64,000 nt of DNA, taken from NCBI RefSeq assembly GCF_009928685.1, contig NZ_WWEO01000043.1, positions 620,001-684,000 of the forward strand. The letters run 5' to 3'. The stretch comes from Mucilaginibacter agri (GTDB taxonomy: Bacteria; Bacteroidota; Bacteroidia; Sphingobacteriales; Sphingobacteriaceae). Made by a program: the position numbers and the translations under genes. Position 1 is the first letter of the stretch, and each line of letters opens with the position of its first letter. The notes under the pieces are model-generated. The model did no database searches. It saw nothing but the letters and a program-made list of their open reading frames with translations, and was not told the DNA's origin. Of this stretch, positions 40,101 to 46,239 are shown piece by piece.

Positions 40101-43100
40101 TTATGGACGGTAGATGCAGGCCCGCCGCCTGTAACCTTCTCCGATGCTACAGACCCGCATGCTATGGTAACTGGTATGGTACCTGGCAATACTTATAATT
40201 TCCATTGGACTATAACCGGTGTAGCGCCTTGCCCATCAAACAGTAACGCGGTTAAGGTTATTATAGATCAGTTGGCCATAGGTGGTACTACCGATGGTGC
40301 GGATGTGGTTTGTACCGGCAATAACCGTGGTTCAATTACGTTAACCGGCCAGTTGGGAACTATAGTTCGCTGGGAATATTCAACTGATAATGGTGGACAC
40401 TGGCAGGCAGACAACAATACCAATAACATCTACCTGTATAGTAACTTAACACAAACCACCCAGTATCGCGCTATTGTAAGCAATGGCGTGTGCGGCGAGG
40501 TACAATCAACCCCAACTACAATTATGGTTGGCCAACCGGCTATTGCTTCGGTACCAGGCCCAGATGAAGCAGTTTGTAACGTTACCTCATATAACCTGCA
40601 CGCCAATAACCCTGCACCAGGTACAGGTAAATGGACCGTATTGCTTGGCCCTCCGGGAGCAACCTTCTCTAACGATACCGACCCTAACGCTACGGTAACC
40701 GGGCTTGTACCGGGTAACGTTTATCAGTTCGAATGGGCTATAACCGGTTCGGCAGGATGCCCGCCTAACAAGCGTTATGTGACTATTACTGATGATCAAC
40801 CACCGATAGGCGGAACTACCGCCGGTGCTACCACCGTATGTGGCGGCAACAACAACGGTTCGGTTACTTTAACCGGTCAGTTTGGTACTATAGTGCGTTG
40901 GGAGTCTACTACTAATAATGGCGCGTCGTGGGTAAAACTGGATAACGAAACCAATATCCTTGCCTACAGTAACTTAACAATAACTACTACCTACCGTGCA
41001 CTCATTCATAAAGACGGTAAGTGCGGCGATGTATATTCTGACCCAACTACCATCACCGTAAACCCGCCAACTGTGGCAGCTAATGCTGGTCCGGATGATG
41101 AGGTTTGTAGCGTTACCACCTATAAATTACAAGGTAATGCGGCCGGTACGGGTACAGGTAAATGGACTGTAGCATCAGGCCCGGCAGGGGCAACCTTCTC
41201 TAATGATGCCGACCCTGTGGCAACCGTGAGCGGCCTGATACCAGGTAGTACTTACCAATTCCAGTGGACTATTACCGGCTTGCCAACCTGTGCAATTAAT
41301 ACTGATCTGGTTGCAGTAACAATAGATCAGGCACCGATAGGTGGTACTACAGCAGGTGCAGCAACCGTTTGCGCCGATGGCAATAAAGGCGATATCAAAT
41401 TGACCGGCCAGTTTGGTACCATTGTGCGTTGGGAATCTTCAACAAATAACGGCAGTACCTGGGATGCGATTAATAATAACGTAACGGATACATACTCTTA
41501 TTCGGGCCTTGCGCAAACTACCCAGTTTAGGGCTATACTGCACATCGACGGCAAATGTGCCGACGCGCCTTCTACTGCAACAACTATTACAGTAAATCCT
41601 CAAACAGTAGTTGCCGATGCGGGTAAAGACTTTACCATCTGTAATACCAGCATTGCAAAATTAAATGGTAACAGCCCAGGCCCATCAACCGGCTTGTGGA
41701 CGCAGACCGCCGGGCCGACAGTAACTATAGCTAATCCTGCAGCTTACCAAACTATCGTGAGCGGACTGGCCAAAGGAAACGTTTACACCTTTAAATGGAC
41801 CATTAAAGGACTGGCACCTTGTGTCGATACTTATGCATCGGTTACCATTGGGGCTTATGAAGATGTGGTGCCAAGCTTTACCAAAACAGAGGACCACATT
41901 TGCGGAACTTCAACCGTAACGTTTACCAATACTTCTACGCCATCGCCAACCGGCACCTTCGAGTGGGATTTTGGTGACGGAACGCCGGTTGTAACCGCCG
42001 TTAACCCGCCATCGCATACGTTTGTGCCTTCGCCGGATGGCAGGGAGATGACTTATAAAATCACGTTAACACCAACCAGTAATTGCGAGCTTAAAGCACC
42101 TTTTGCCGACTATGTAAAAATCAGCCCGCAGAAGCCGATTGCTGCATTGTCACCGGCACAACTATCGTACTGCGGTACGTTTAGCCTGAGTGCTAAAAAC
42201 ATGTCGCCGGGTGAGAACTCACAATATGATTTTTACCTTAAAGATGCCATTGGTACCACATTGCAGCACGTACGCAAAACGGATACAACAACTGCTGTAT
42301 TCCAGTCTATTACGCCTGCGGCACCAACCACTTACTCGGTTTATGTGGTGGCTACAGATAAATGTGGTAACCAGGGTAATTCAACACCTATTAATATCAG
42401 CGCTGCACCATCATCATTGGTATCGGGTGTACAGATAAAGGGTAATGTCGAGTCGGTATGTTTGGGTAGCCCGGTTACTTTCCAAAACATCTCAACAGGT
42501 GGCGACCGCTTCTCTATTTCGATATACGATGCCAGCAAGAAGCTGATTGTTACCTTGCCATCGGGCACCGGCGACCTTAACTATACGCCTAAAGCACTGG
42601 GTAAATACTATGTATCTATCATAGCGGGCAGTACGGGTTGCGGCGATGCACCGGCGTCGGCATTGAGGGAGTTTAACGTTGCACCAACTCCTGCGCCAAG
42701 GTTTACCTACACGGCAGATAACAACTATAATGTTACCTTCTACAACAACACACCAGATGCAGGCGTGGCCCCGGCTTCGACCATAAAATACAAATGGGAT
42801 TTTGGCGACGGGTCTGCAAGGGATACTAATTACATACCTGCAACACACCACTATGATATTACCAGGGCGCCATTTACGGTAACGCTTACTGCTACCACGC
42901 CTGGTACCAATTGCTTTGATGTGTACACTAACTCGGTAGAACTTAAATTCCACGGCGACCTGTTTATGCCGAATGCATTCATACCTACCAGTGCCAACCG
43001 CGAACTGAATACCTATCGCGTTAAAGGCTTTGGTATGAAAACATGGCACATGCAGATCTTCAACAATTTTGGTCAGCTAATATGGGAATCTACCAAGCTG

Positions 43101-43277
43101 GATGCCAATGGTTCGCCAACGGAAGGCTGGGATGGTACCTATAAAGGGCAGATAGTTGAGCAGGGGGTTTATATATGGCAAATAACGGCCACGCTGTTAA
43201 ACGGAGAAGACTGGAGAGGGGTGTCTGTAAACGGTTCAACACCAAGCAAAACAGGACCAATACATTTAATACGATAA
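28161..43277 (+). CDS. Giant T9SS-secreted repeat protein (adhesin-like), 5038 residues
   Basis: Secreted surface protein with a signal peptide (residues 1-25, ending ASFAQ). Residues 26-930 hold diverged Ig-like/PKD-like modules, including a WGDGTS segment. Residues of about 931-4484 are 20 tandem two-module units of about 178 residues, plus a last half unit. After these come PKD-type domains (EWDFGDG near 4602, KWDFGDG near 4878). The last 105 residues are a gliding-motility-associated C-terminal domain (FMPNAFIPTSANRELNTY, IFNNFGQLIWES, GWDGTYKGQIVEQGVYIW), the T9SS type B sorting signal. It should be exported by Sec, carried over the outer membrane by T9SS and displayed or released. A PorP/SprF gene follows after 8 bases. 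SprB of Flavobacterium is the closest known idea, but the repeats differ. Function is inferred. Confidence 0.93.
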   Translation: MDNTFTKRIFFSFLFIFLAVASFAQTITVGTVDPGPYGRGSSIAVPITINDAGGCMQIGNTYTLYLSDASGNFSPGTAIGTANNFYTPFVNGVIPAGTPAGTGYKVQVRSNNPVKISSTSAAFEIKATTGVVASASCDQNVATDVFGSCVGADGVPFSISSTSPAGNTTTASFNNEMTQTPSGSATLPSSGPGYTFTANATNYTVSVKSVDASGIIGTRDYELINNYPRSNIGSTGNGFTCLDNNQGPLSFSIDVSSASGGIQVNYPGNLYRLDWGDGTSTTYTFCQLKAANGLVTHIFTLPSCGSQGNSQDNLANAFKVTTDISNPYCGSATFSPKFTTARVLIKPKVSFTGPTVACVGTQITLTNTSSPGPAPMNFTSPTCLDNPGALYDWYLDGTKYANYTLTQPFVLPTNLAHGTHTIILHAQPQAGSAGCVAADVTQTICLENPPQPAFTIPAAVCQSATVPVLPTDASVIDATCAVSPTNSTHTYTWTVTGPAAVGYAGGTNANSTIPKFIFNTPGTYTVQLGISTSGCGQVLSTPQDIYVDDAATVNLSPNVTLCNTNQTLTFDNTAGSQTKTTFAGTTKPGASNFNWTVTGGTYSFAGGTTATSQYPQILFTGLGTYTVTATHTNSCNTATATQKITFIVPPTVNAGPDQTICSTGSATLEGSVTGTYTSYAWTGGTGTFSPGRNALAPSYTPSAAEITAGTVTLTLHGYNAGVASPCADVGDPMVITITPLVKVNSNNTASVCSGSALSYTITADHTPATFTWTASATTGSPTGFTTSGTSSSITDVLVNAGTTNAVVTYKITPTYNGCPGPVFTLNVTVNPLPTITATSPTICNVQQANIALTSTVSGTSYKWTSVAQAGVTGNTQQSSKVTVTSIADILTNSSVTTAKTVTYTITPYNGNCAGTPITATVTVQPSVPSIPGADREICGTTYTLEGNNPAPATGKWTIASGAPGVVITDDTNPTSTVTGLVAGQVYKFTWTVSNLPTCVDAKTVTITVDTPPTAGTAIATPSTVCKGSSSFIKLSGYYGSITKWQSSVDGGTTWTDISNINDSYTTLALTQTTVFRAVMHSGVCADVYPTATVTVVPPPVTSVPGSDVVLCGIPPAGFSTLSYTLGANSPGTGTGKWTMVSGPGPVQFDDDTKPNAVASNLVPGGTYVLSWTISGVSGTPCPPSSNQLTITVEKPPVGGSTNTNPSTVCYGSNGTIYLAGYFGNVAKWQSSTNGGTTWTDINFVADAYPYSNLTTTTTFRAWVHNGTQCPDVPSDPVTVTVAPAIVPSNPGADAVICGTVTTANPIISYTLQGNNPSPGTGKWTIKSGPTSAQFVDNTSPTTVVTNLQAGSVYEFQWTISGVAGSPCAPDGKAVTITVEKPPVGGITSTNPSTVCTGASGNITLSGQFGTITKWQSSIDGGTTWTDISFIGDTYPYTNLTTTTTFRAVIHNGTQCPDAYSGETTVTVNPATVLANAGPNEEVCSITSYTLKGNDPSPGNGKWTLTSGQPGITFDNDTDPHATASGLLPGNVYTFQWTINGLPGCTMNNSSVTITVDEGPVGGLALGTTDICGGTTNGGIITLSGQSGTVVGWQKSIDNGNTWTAISSVADTYTYTNLTQSTQFRAILHKAGLCGDVPSAPAIITIGTPPVTSAPGPDKVLCNVASYTLQGNSPGAGTGKWTIDAGPSAGVTFSSDTDPHATVSGLTAGNTYTFRWTITGTPPCNPSSNVVKITIDKLPVGGNTIGSATVCTGDNHGSITLGGQVGTVDHWEFTTDGGTTWQTIASTNTVIPYDLLTQTTTFRAIVQSGSCGTAVSTPSTITVGQPAVASVPGPNASICNATTYTLQANSPAPGTGKWTIDAGPTAGVTFSDDTKANATVSGLVAGNIYTFRWTITGSAGCSTTTNTVTITVDELSLGGTTAGAKVFCEGPNAGQVTLSGQRGIIDHWEMSEDNGANWTSIANTNTTQAYSGLTTTTRYRAMVRNGTCPPVASTPTTITINPLTVVATAGANQELCSVSTYTLQGNDPGTGTGKWTVDAGPPAVTFVDDTKFNTAVNGLIAGNTYTFHWTITGLAPCAPTTSAVTIIIDKPSYGGTTAGSKAFCDGPNAGQITLSNQVGVIDYWESSVDNGAHWVTISSSSSTLPYASLTETTQYRAVVHNGVCAPDFSTISTITINPLTTIAVAGPNKELCSVTSYTMQGNDPGTNNTGLWTVDGAPAGVTFADATKYNTIVNGLVAGNTYNFHWTITGVAPCGPTSSPVTIIVDKASYGGTTAGSTAYCTGPNVGQINLSNQVGTVDKWQKSIDNGATWIDIPNTGNAYQYSNLTQTTQFRAMVHNGVCGQDPSSVSTITINPPTTVAVAGPNQELCATSTYTMQGNAPGTNNTGLWTVDGSPAGVTFTDATKYNTDVNGMVAGNTYTFHWTITGVAPCDPSSSAVTLVIDKPSYGGTTAGTAVFCTGPNGGQITLSGQVGSVDYWQKSLDNGATWTNIPNTTTVQTYSGLTQTTQYRAMVHNGVCGQDPSSASTITINPPTVTAVAGPNKELCSVTSYTMQGNDPGTTGSTGLWTVDAGVPPVTFVDPTKYNTVVNNLVAGNTYTFHWTITGAAPCLPSSSPVTIIIDQPSVGGVTAGSDTYCAGVPNFGQITLTGQTGTIDYWQKSVDNGVTWTNITNTTATMPYSAVTQTTQYRAMVHNGVCGQDPSSVSTITINPVTTTAVAGPDKELCSVTTYTMQGNDPGANNTGLWTVDGSPAGVTFTDATKYNTDVNGLVAGTTYTFRWTITGLAPCPPTSSSMTLIIDKPSVGGTTAGSVVLCTGPNSGQITLSGQTGTVDFWQKSVDNGANWTNIANTSLALPYSNVTQTTQFRAMVHNGVCGQDPSTVSTVTINPLTTVAVAGPNKELCSATTYTMQGNNPGTNNTGLWTVDGSPAGVTFTDATKYNTDVNGLVAGNTYTFHWTITGLAPCDPTTSSMTLIIDKPSVGGTTDGTAVFCTGPNSGQVTLSGQTGTVDYWQKSVDNGATWINIANTDVAQPYSNLTQTTQFRAMVHNGVCGQDPSSATTITINPLTTAAVAGPNKELCSVTTYTMQGNNPGTNNTGLWTVDGSPAGVTFTDPTKYDTQVNGLVAGTTYTFHWTITGLAPCDPTTSSMTLIIDKPSVGGTTDGSMVLCTGPNSGVITLSGQTGTVDFWQKSVDNGTTWTNIANTDVALPYSNVTQTTQFRAMVHNGVCGQDPSSASTITINPLTTVAVAGANQELCSVTTYTMQGNDPGVNNTGLWTVDGSPAGVTFVDATKYNTVVNGLVAGNTYTFHWTINGLAPCDPTSSAVTLIIDKPSAGGTTDGSAVFCAGPNGGVITLSNQVGTVDYWQKSIDNGATWTNVTNTSAALTYSNLTQTTQYRAMVHNGVCGQDPSSVSTITINPLTTIAAAGPNQELCSVTTYTMQGNDPGANNTGLWTVDGSPAGVTFTDATKYNTQVNGLVAGTTYIFRWTITGQAPCLPTSSPVTIIIDQSSDGGVTAGSVAYCAGPNNGQITLSGQVGTVDKWQKSVDNGANWIDIANTTAVLPYSGLTQTTQYRAMVHNGVCAPAPSSVSTVTINPPTVVAVAGPNQELCSVTTYTMQGNDPGINNTGLWTVDGAPAGVTFVDPTKYNTVVNGLIAGTTYTFHWTITGLAPCPPTSDAVTIIIDKPSVGGTTDGAAVFCAGPNGGQVTLSNQVGTVDYWQKSTDNGANWINIPGNTSPILIYSNLAQTTQFRAMVHNGMCGQDPSTPTTITINPVTVTAIAGPNQELCGATTYTMQGNSPGTGTGLWTVDGSPAGVTFSDATLPDAVVNGMVPGNTYTFRWTITGQAPCDPSSSPVTIIIDEPSVGGTTDGSVVFCAGPNGGQINLTGQRGIVDHWEMSTDNGANWANIGNAGLSQAYANLTQTTQYRAMVRNGFCPPVPSSVSTITINPATVTAIAGADQRLCNVTTYTLQGNSPGAGTGLWTVDAGPPPVTFSDATDPHAMVTGMVPGNTYNFHWTITGVAPCPSNSNAVKVIIDQLAIGGTTDGADVVCTGNNRGSITLTGQLGTIVRWEYSTDNGGHWQADNNTNNIYLYSNLTQTTQYRAIVSNGVCGEVQSTPTTIMVGQPAIASVPGPDEAVCNVTSYNLHANNPAPGTGKWTVLLGPPGATFSNDTDPNATVTGLVPGNVYQFEWAITGSAGCPPNKRYVTITDDQPPIGGTTAGATTVCGGNNNGSVTLTGQFGTIVRWESTTNNGASWVKLDNETNILAYSNLTITTTYRALIHKDGKCGDVYSDPTTITVNPPTVAANAGPDDEVCSVTTYKLQGNAAGTGTGKWTVASGPAGATFSNDADPVATVSGLIPGSTYQFQWTITGLPTCAINTDLVAVTIDQAPIGGTTAGAATVCADGNKGDIKLTGQFGTIVRWESSTNNGSTWDAINNNVTDTYSYSGLAQTTQFRAILHIDGKCADAPSTATTITVNPQTVVADAGKDFTICNTSIAKLNGNSPGPSTGLWTQTAGPTVTIANPAAYQTIVSGLAKGNVYTFKWTIKGLAPCVDTYASVTIGAYEDVVPSFTKTEDHICGTSTVTFTNTSTPSPTGTFEWDFGDGTPVVTAVNPPSHTFVPSPDGREMTYKITLTPTSNCELKAPFADYVKISPQKPIAALSPAQLSYCGTFSLSAKNMSPGENSQYDFYLKDAIGTTLQHVRKTDTTTAVFQSITPAAPTTYSVYVVATDKCGNQGNSTPINISAAPSSLVSGVQIKGNVESVCLGSPVTFQNISTGGDRFSISIYDASKKLIVTLPSGTGDLNYTPKALGKYYVSIIAGSTGCGDAPASALREFNVAPTPAPRFTYTADNNYNVTFYNNTPDAGVAPASTIKYKWDFGDGSARDTNYIPATHHYDITRAPFTVTLTATTPGTNCFDVYTNSVELKFHGDLFMPNAFIPTSANRELNTYRVKGFGMKTWHMQIFNNFGQLIWESTKLDANGSPTEGWDGTYKGQIVEQGVYIWQITATLLNGEDWRGVSVNGSTPSKTGPIHLIR
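30951..41614 (+). repeat. Twenty tandem ~534-base units inside the giant gene
   Basis: Unit starts by eye: about 30951, 31467, 32020, 32581, 33114, 33645, 34176, 34704, 35232, 35766, 36303, 36834, 37365, 37893, 38424, 38958, 39490, 40020, 40548 and 41080, with half a unit from 41615. Each unit has module A (C..TY..QGN.PG..TG.W, then Y.F.WTI.G..C) and module B (GG......C.G...G.I.L.GQ.G....W..S.DNG..W, then RA.V.NG.C). Units 1-7 and 19-20 read TGKWT in module A; units 8-18 read TGLWT. Units 8-16 are the most alike. Confidence 0.9.
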
Positions 43278-43285
43278 ATCGATAT

Positions 43286-44329
43286 ATGAAGAAGATGGCT
43301 TTGAGACGGCTTTTATTTTTGATGATCCTGCTAACTGGTTTAACCGCTTCGGCGCAGGACCATCTTTACTCACAATTTTTTAACTCGCCCTTGTATTTAA
43401 ACCCAGCACTAACGGGGCAGTTTAAAGCCGACTTGCGTATGAACCTCATCTACCGCAACCAGTGGACAAGTGTGCCCGGCTCGTTATCGTACTTATCGGC
43501 ATCGGTGGATTATAACGTGCCACAATTTGGTGGTGGGGTTGGGTTATTGGTTACACGCAGCAGCGAGGGCACAGCCTATCTGGATCACACTAATATTTCG
43601 GGTTTATATTCTTATAGTGTTGGGTCTGATGATTACGTGTTATCATTTGGCTTGCAGGCAGGTGTTACCAACCGTACCATTGATTATAGTAAACTTACTT
43701 TCGGCGATCAGATAGACCCTACCACCGGGCTTATTCCGGGCTCAAATTCGGCAGCTAACAATCTGCCGTTTAATAATAAGTTCTACTTTGATTCGGGCGC
43801 GGGTTTAAACCTGGTTATCGGCAATTTCAATATCGGCACAGCGGTACAACACCTTAACCGCCCCAACGAATCTTTTACCGGGATGACTGCCAAGGTGCCC
43901 ATGCGTATTAACAGTAACATTAGCTACCGCTGGAACCTGAACGGTGGTTTTGATGGCGGTATGGATGATGACGACGATTCGTTTGTGATCCCCTCTGTTG
44001 TTTTCTATAAGCAGGATAAGTTTCAATCATACAGTGTTGGTATGCAGTACAAACGCCGTGGCGTTAACGTAGGCCTCTCGTACCGCAGCGGTGCCGAAAC
44101 CGGGCCAAGTGCACTGGTGCTAACCCTTATATTCGACGTGTTTATTAACCGCGATGGTGGAGAGAAACTGCGTTTCGGGGTGAGCCATGATTCGGCTGTG
44201 CAAGGATTAACCTATGGTAATACAGCCGGTAGTACCGAGGGTAGTTTAGGTTATGAAACCACCCTGCCGTCGCGCGACGCTTCGGCACCGAAGTTCCAGG
44301 GAACACGCCGCTGCTATGAATTTTATTAA
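43286..44329 (+). CDS. PorP/SprF-family type IX secretion outer-membrane protein
   Basis: A 347-residue beta-barrel protein. The start at 43286 (MKKMALRRLLFLMILLTGLTASAQ) gives a signal peptide; the longer frame from 43175 overlaps the adhesin and is rejected. The family start after cleavage is DHLYSQFFNSPLYLNPALTGQF, diagnostic of PorP/SprF. It lies 8 bases after the adhesin stop, so the two are co-transcribed. Known SprF is needed for SprB export, and PorP/SprF genes often follow a large type B substrate. An acidic stretch (GMDDDDDSF) is unusual. The last strand ends in RRCYEFY. Confidence 0.93.
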   Translation: MKKMALRRLLFLMILLTGLTASAQDHLYSQFFNSPLYLNPALTGQFKADLRMNLIYRNQWTSVPGSLSYLSASVDYNVPQFGGGVGLLVTRSSEGTAYLDHTNISGLYSYSVGSDDYVLSFGLQAGVTNRTIDYSKLTFGDQIDPTTGLIPGSNSAANNLPFNNKFYFDSGAGLNLVIGNFNIGTAVQHLNRPNESFTGMTAKVPMRINSNISYRWNLNGGFDGGMDDDDDSFVIPSVVFYKQDKFQSYSVGMQYKRRGVNVGLSYRSGAETGPSALVLTLIFDVFINRDGGEKLRFGVSHDSAVQGLTYGNTAGSTEGSLGYETTLPSRDASAPKFQGTRRCYEFY

Positions 44330-44370
44330 TACATAAGCGATAATACCCCTCTCTTTCCCCTAATGAAGAG

Positions 44371-44404
44371 AAAGCCGTTGAGTGAATGCTCAGCGGTTTT
44401 TTTT
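44371..44404 (+). terminator. Terminator of the adhesin-PorP/SprF operon
   Basis: Stem AAAGCCGTTGAG / CTCAGCGGTTTT with one G-T pair and loop TGAATG, followed by a T-run, 40 bases after the PorP/SprF stop. Confidence 0.85.
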
Positions 44405-44525
44405 GTTTGGGGGGAGATGGTCGGTGACAACACTGACCATAGACTAAAAAAAAGGGAGGGAATTGAAAAGTCTTCCGAATAACTATGTAGACAACACCGA
44501 CCATAGGATGTAAATCATTTGGTGC

Positions 44526-46070
44526 TTAAACATCACTTTTTTCCATCGGAAATTCGATCAGAAATTTGGTGCCTTGGTTTAGTTTGCTTTCCACTTCAAT
44601 AGTGCCACCCAGCGTTTCTACCTGCGTTTTCACCATAAACAGGCCCATGCCTTTGCCATCTACCGAGGTGTCAAAACGTTGGTACAAACCAAACAGGCGA
44701 CTGCTATGGGTTGAAAGGTCTATTCCTTTGCCATTGTCTTTGAAGATAATAACAATATTGCCGTTGGCAATCCGGGAGCTGATTTTAATTACCGGGGCTG
44801 CATTATCACGGCGATACTTAATACCATTAACAATCAGATTATGGAAAATGCTGTGCAAATAACCTTTCCGCATCGTGAGCGTATCAATAGCCTCAAAATC
44901 ACAAAGAAGCGTTGCGTGGCTATCGCGTATAAGGTCGCCTATTCCGATTTCTACTTCCCGCACCAATTGTTGTAGCGAAACCGGTTCTGGTTGTTCTATA
45001 ACCTGGCCATCTACCTGTAAAATGGTATTAAGATCTACCACCACATTATCAAGATTATGGATAGCTGTGGCTATCGATTCACATATACTGGCCCGTTCCT
45101 GCTCGTCTGGGTCGAGGGTGCTTAGCATATTGGAGAGCCCCACTATGTTGGCTACCGGCGCCCGTAGGTTGTGCGAAACAATGTAGGCAAACTGTTCAAG
45201 GTCTTTGTTGCGCTGTACCAGGTCGGTAGTTATTTTATCGCGGTCTATCTCTAGTTGTTTGCGTACGGTAATATCTTTAATGGTGATAATAACTCCCACA
45301 ATTTTATCTTTATTGCGAACGCCAAACCATTTAACCTCATACCATTCTACGGGGCCTTCCGTCGGGATATAGGAAGCTTCATAAGAAATGGTCTCGCCGT
45401 TAAGTACCTGCTTGTGGATGTTTTTGTTAATGGATTCGCGCGCTTTGCGGAAAGCGTTGTAGGCCGAATCACCAATTTTTAATTCTTTGTTATTTTTATC
45501 TAAACAGAAATTATAAGCATTTTGATTAAAGGCCATAATTCTTAAATCGCTATCCATTAAAAGAATGGCGACATCTGTGTTCTCAAATACTGACCGCAGG
45601 TTGGCCTCCGATCTGATCAGCGATTCTTCGGCCTGTTTGCGGCTGCTTACATTAGCCGCTAATTTTCGGTCTTCTTCCTGTTTTCTTTCGGTGATGTCGC
45701 GGGTAACTTTGGCAAATCCGATATGCTTGTGATTGTCATCGTACAAGGGGGTAAAGACTACATCGGCCCAAAATTTTGATCCATCTTTCCGCACGCGCCA
45801 GCCTTCGCTTTCGTGGCTCCCGTGTTTTAGTGCCAGAGCCAGATTATGCATGGGAGCACCTTTAACTTGATCTTCGGGAGTGTAAAATATAGATATATGC
45901 CGACCGATCGCTTCTTCCTCTGTGTAGCCCTTGGTTCGCTCGGCCCCTTGATTCCAACTCATAATATAACCTTGCGGGTCAATCATGAAAATAGCATAGT
46001 CCTTAACGCTGGCTACAAGGAGTTGGAGGAGTTTTTGGTCTAATGACTGTTGAACATCACTACTGTGCAT
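44526..46070 (-). CDS. PAS-domain sensor histidine kinase
   Basis: A 514-residue soluble kinase. PAS 1 (about 15-130) has the AERTKGYTEEEAIGRHISIFY and GHISIFYTPEDQ-like pattern of the PAS-9 type; a PAC-like motif DITERKQ follows. PAS 2 spans about 150-275. The dimerisation box is IVSHNLRAPVANIVGLS, with the phospho-acceptor His at about 306. The ATPase has HNLIVNGIKYRRD, FKDNGKGID and GMGLFMVKTQVETLGG. There is no membrane segment, so the signal is cytosolic (redox, light or small ligand, via PAS). No response regulator is adjacent; this is an orphan kinase. It is convergent with the PorP/SprF gene. Confidence 0.9.
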   Translation of the reverse strand: MHSSDVQQSLDQKLLQLLVASVKDYAIFMIDPQGYIMSWNQGAERTKGYTEEEAIGRHISIFYTPEDQVKGAPMHNLALALKHGSHESEGWRVRKDGSKFWADVVFTPLYDDNHKHIGFAKVTRDITERKQEEDRKLAANVSSRKQAEESLIRSEANLRSVFENTDVAILLMDSDLRIMAFNQNAYNFCLDKNNKELKIGDSAYNAFRKARESINKNIHKQVLNGETISYEASYIPTEGPVEWYEVKWFGVRNKDKIVGVIITIKDITVRKQLEIDRDKITTDLVQRNKDLEQFAYIVSHNLRAPVANIVGLSNMLSTLDPDEQERASICESIATAIHNLDNVVVDLNTILQVDGQVIEQPEPVSLQQLVREVEIGIGDLIRDSHATLLCDFEAIDTLTMRKGYLHSIFHNLIVNGIKYRRDNAAPVIKISSRIANGNIVIIFKDNGKGIDLSTHSSRLFGLYQRFDTSVDGKGMGLFMVKTQVETLGGTIEVESKLNQGTKFLIEFPMEKSDV

Positions 46071-46138
46071 GCCTTTTATCAGGTTTAGATATTTTAAAGT
46101 TACGCGAAAAATATTAACGAAAAGAAAAATTGATAGCC

Positions 46139-46230
46139 GTTAGTTCATAGCCGATAGTTCATAGTCCATGGTCGTCGTCTATGGTCCATGGTCTATCGTC
46201 CTTGCTATGATCTATGAACCACCAACTATG
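46139..46230. repeat. Short-word repeat of CATAG/CCATGGTC
   Basis: About 90 bases between the PAS kinase and Usp genes are built from variants of TTCATAG, GTCCATGG and CTATGG in both orientations, ending ATCTATGAACC and AACTATGAATTC. A sparse relative (two copies of ACAACACYGACCATAG) lies at about 44427-44510. Both flank the PAS kinase gene. Confidence 0.55.
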
Positions 46231-46239
46231 AATTCATAA

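Noticed and set aside
30951..41614. Regular ~530-base spacing of repeats looked at as a CRISPR or phage-tail array
   Set aside because: The repeat is in one continuous reading frame, with period about 534 bases and no spacers. It is a protein repeat.
43175..43285. 37 extra N-terminal residues on the PorP/SprF frame
   Set aside because: They overlap the adhesin's sorting domain in another frame and would hide the signal peptide.
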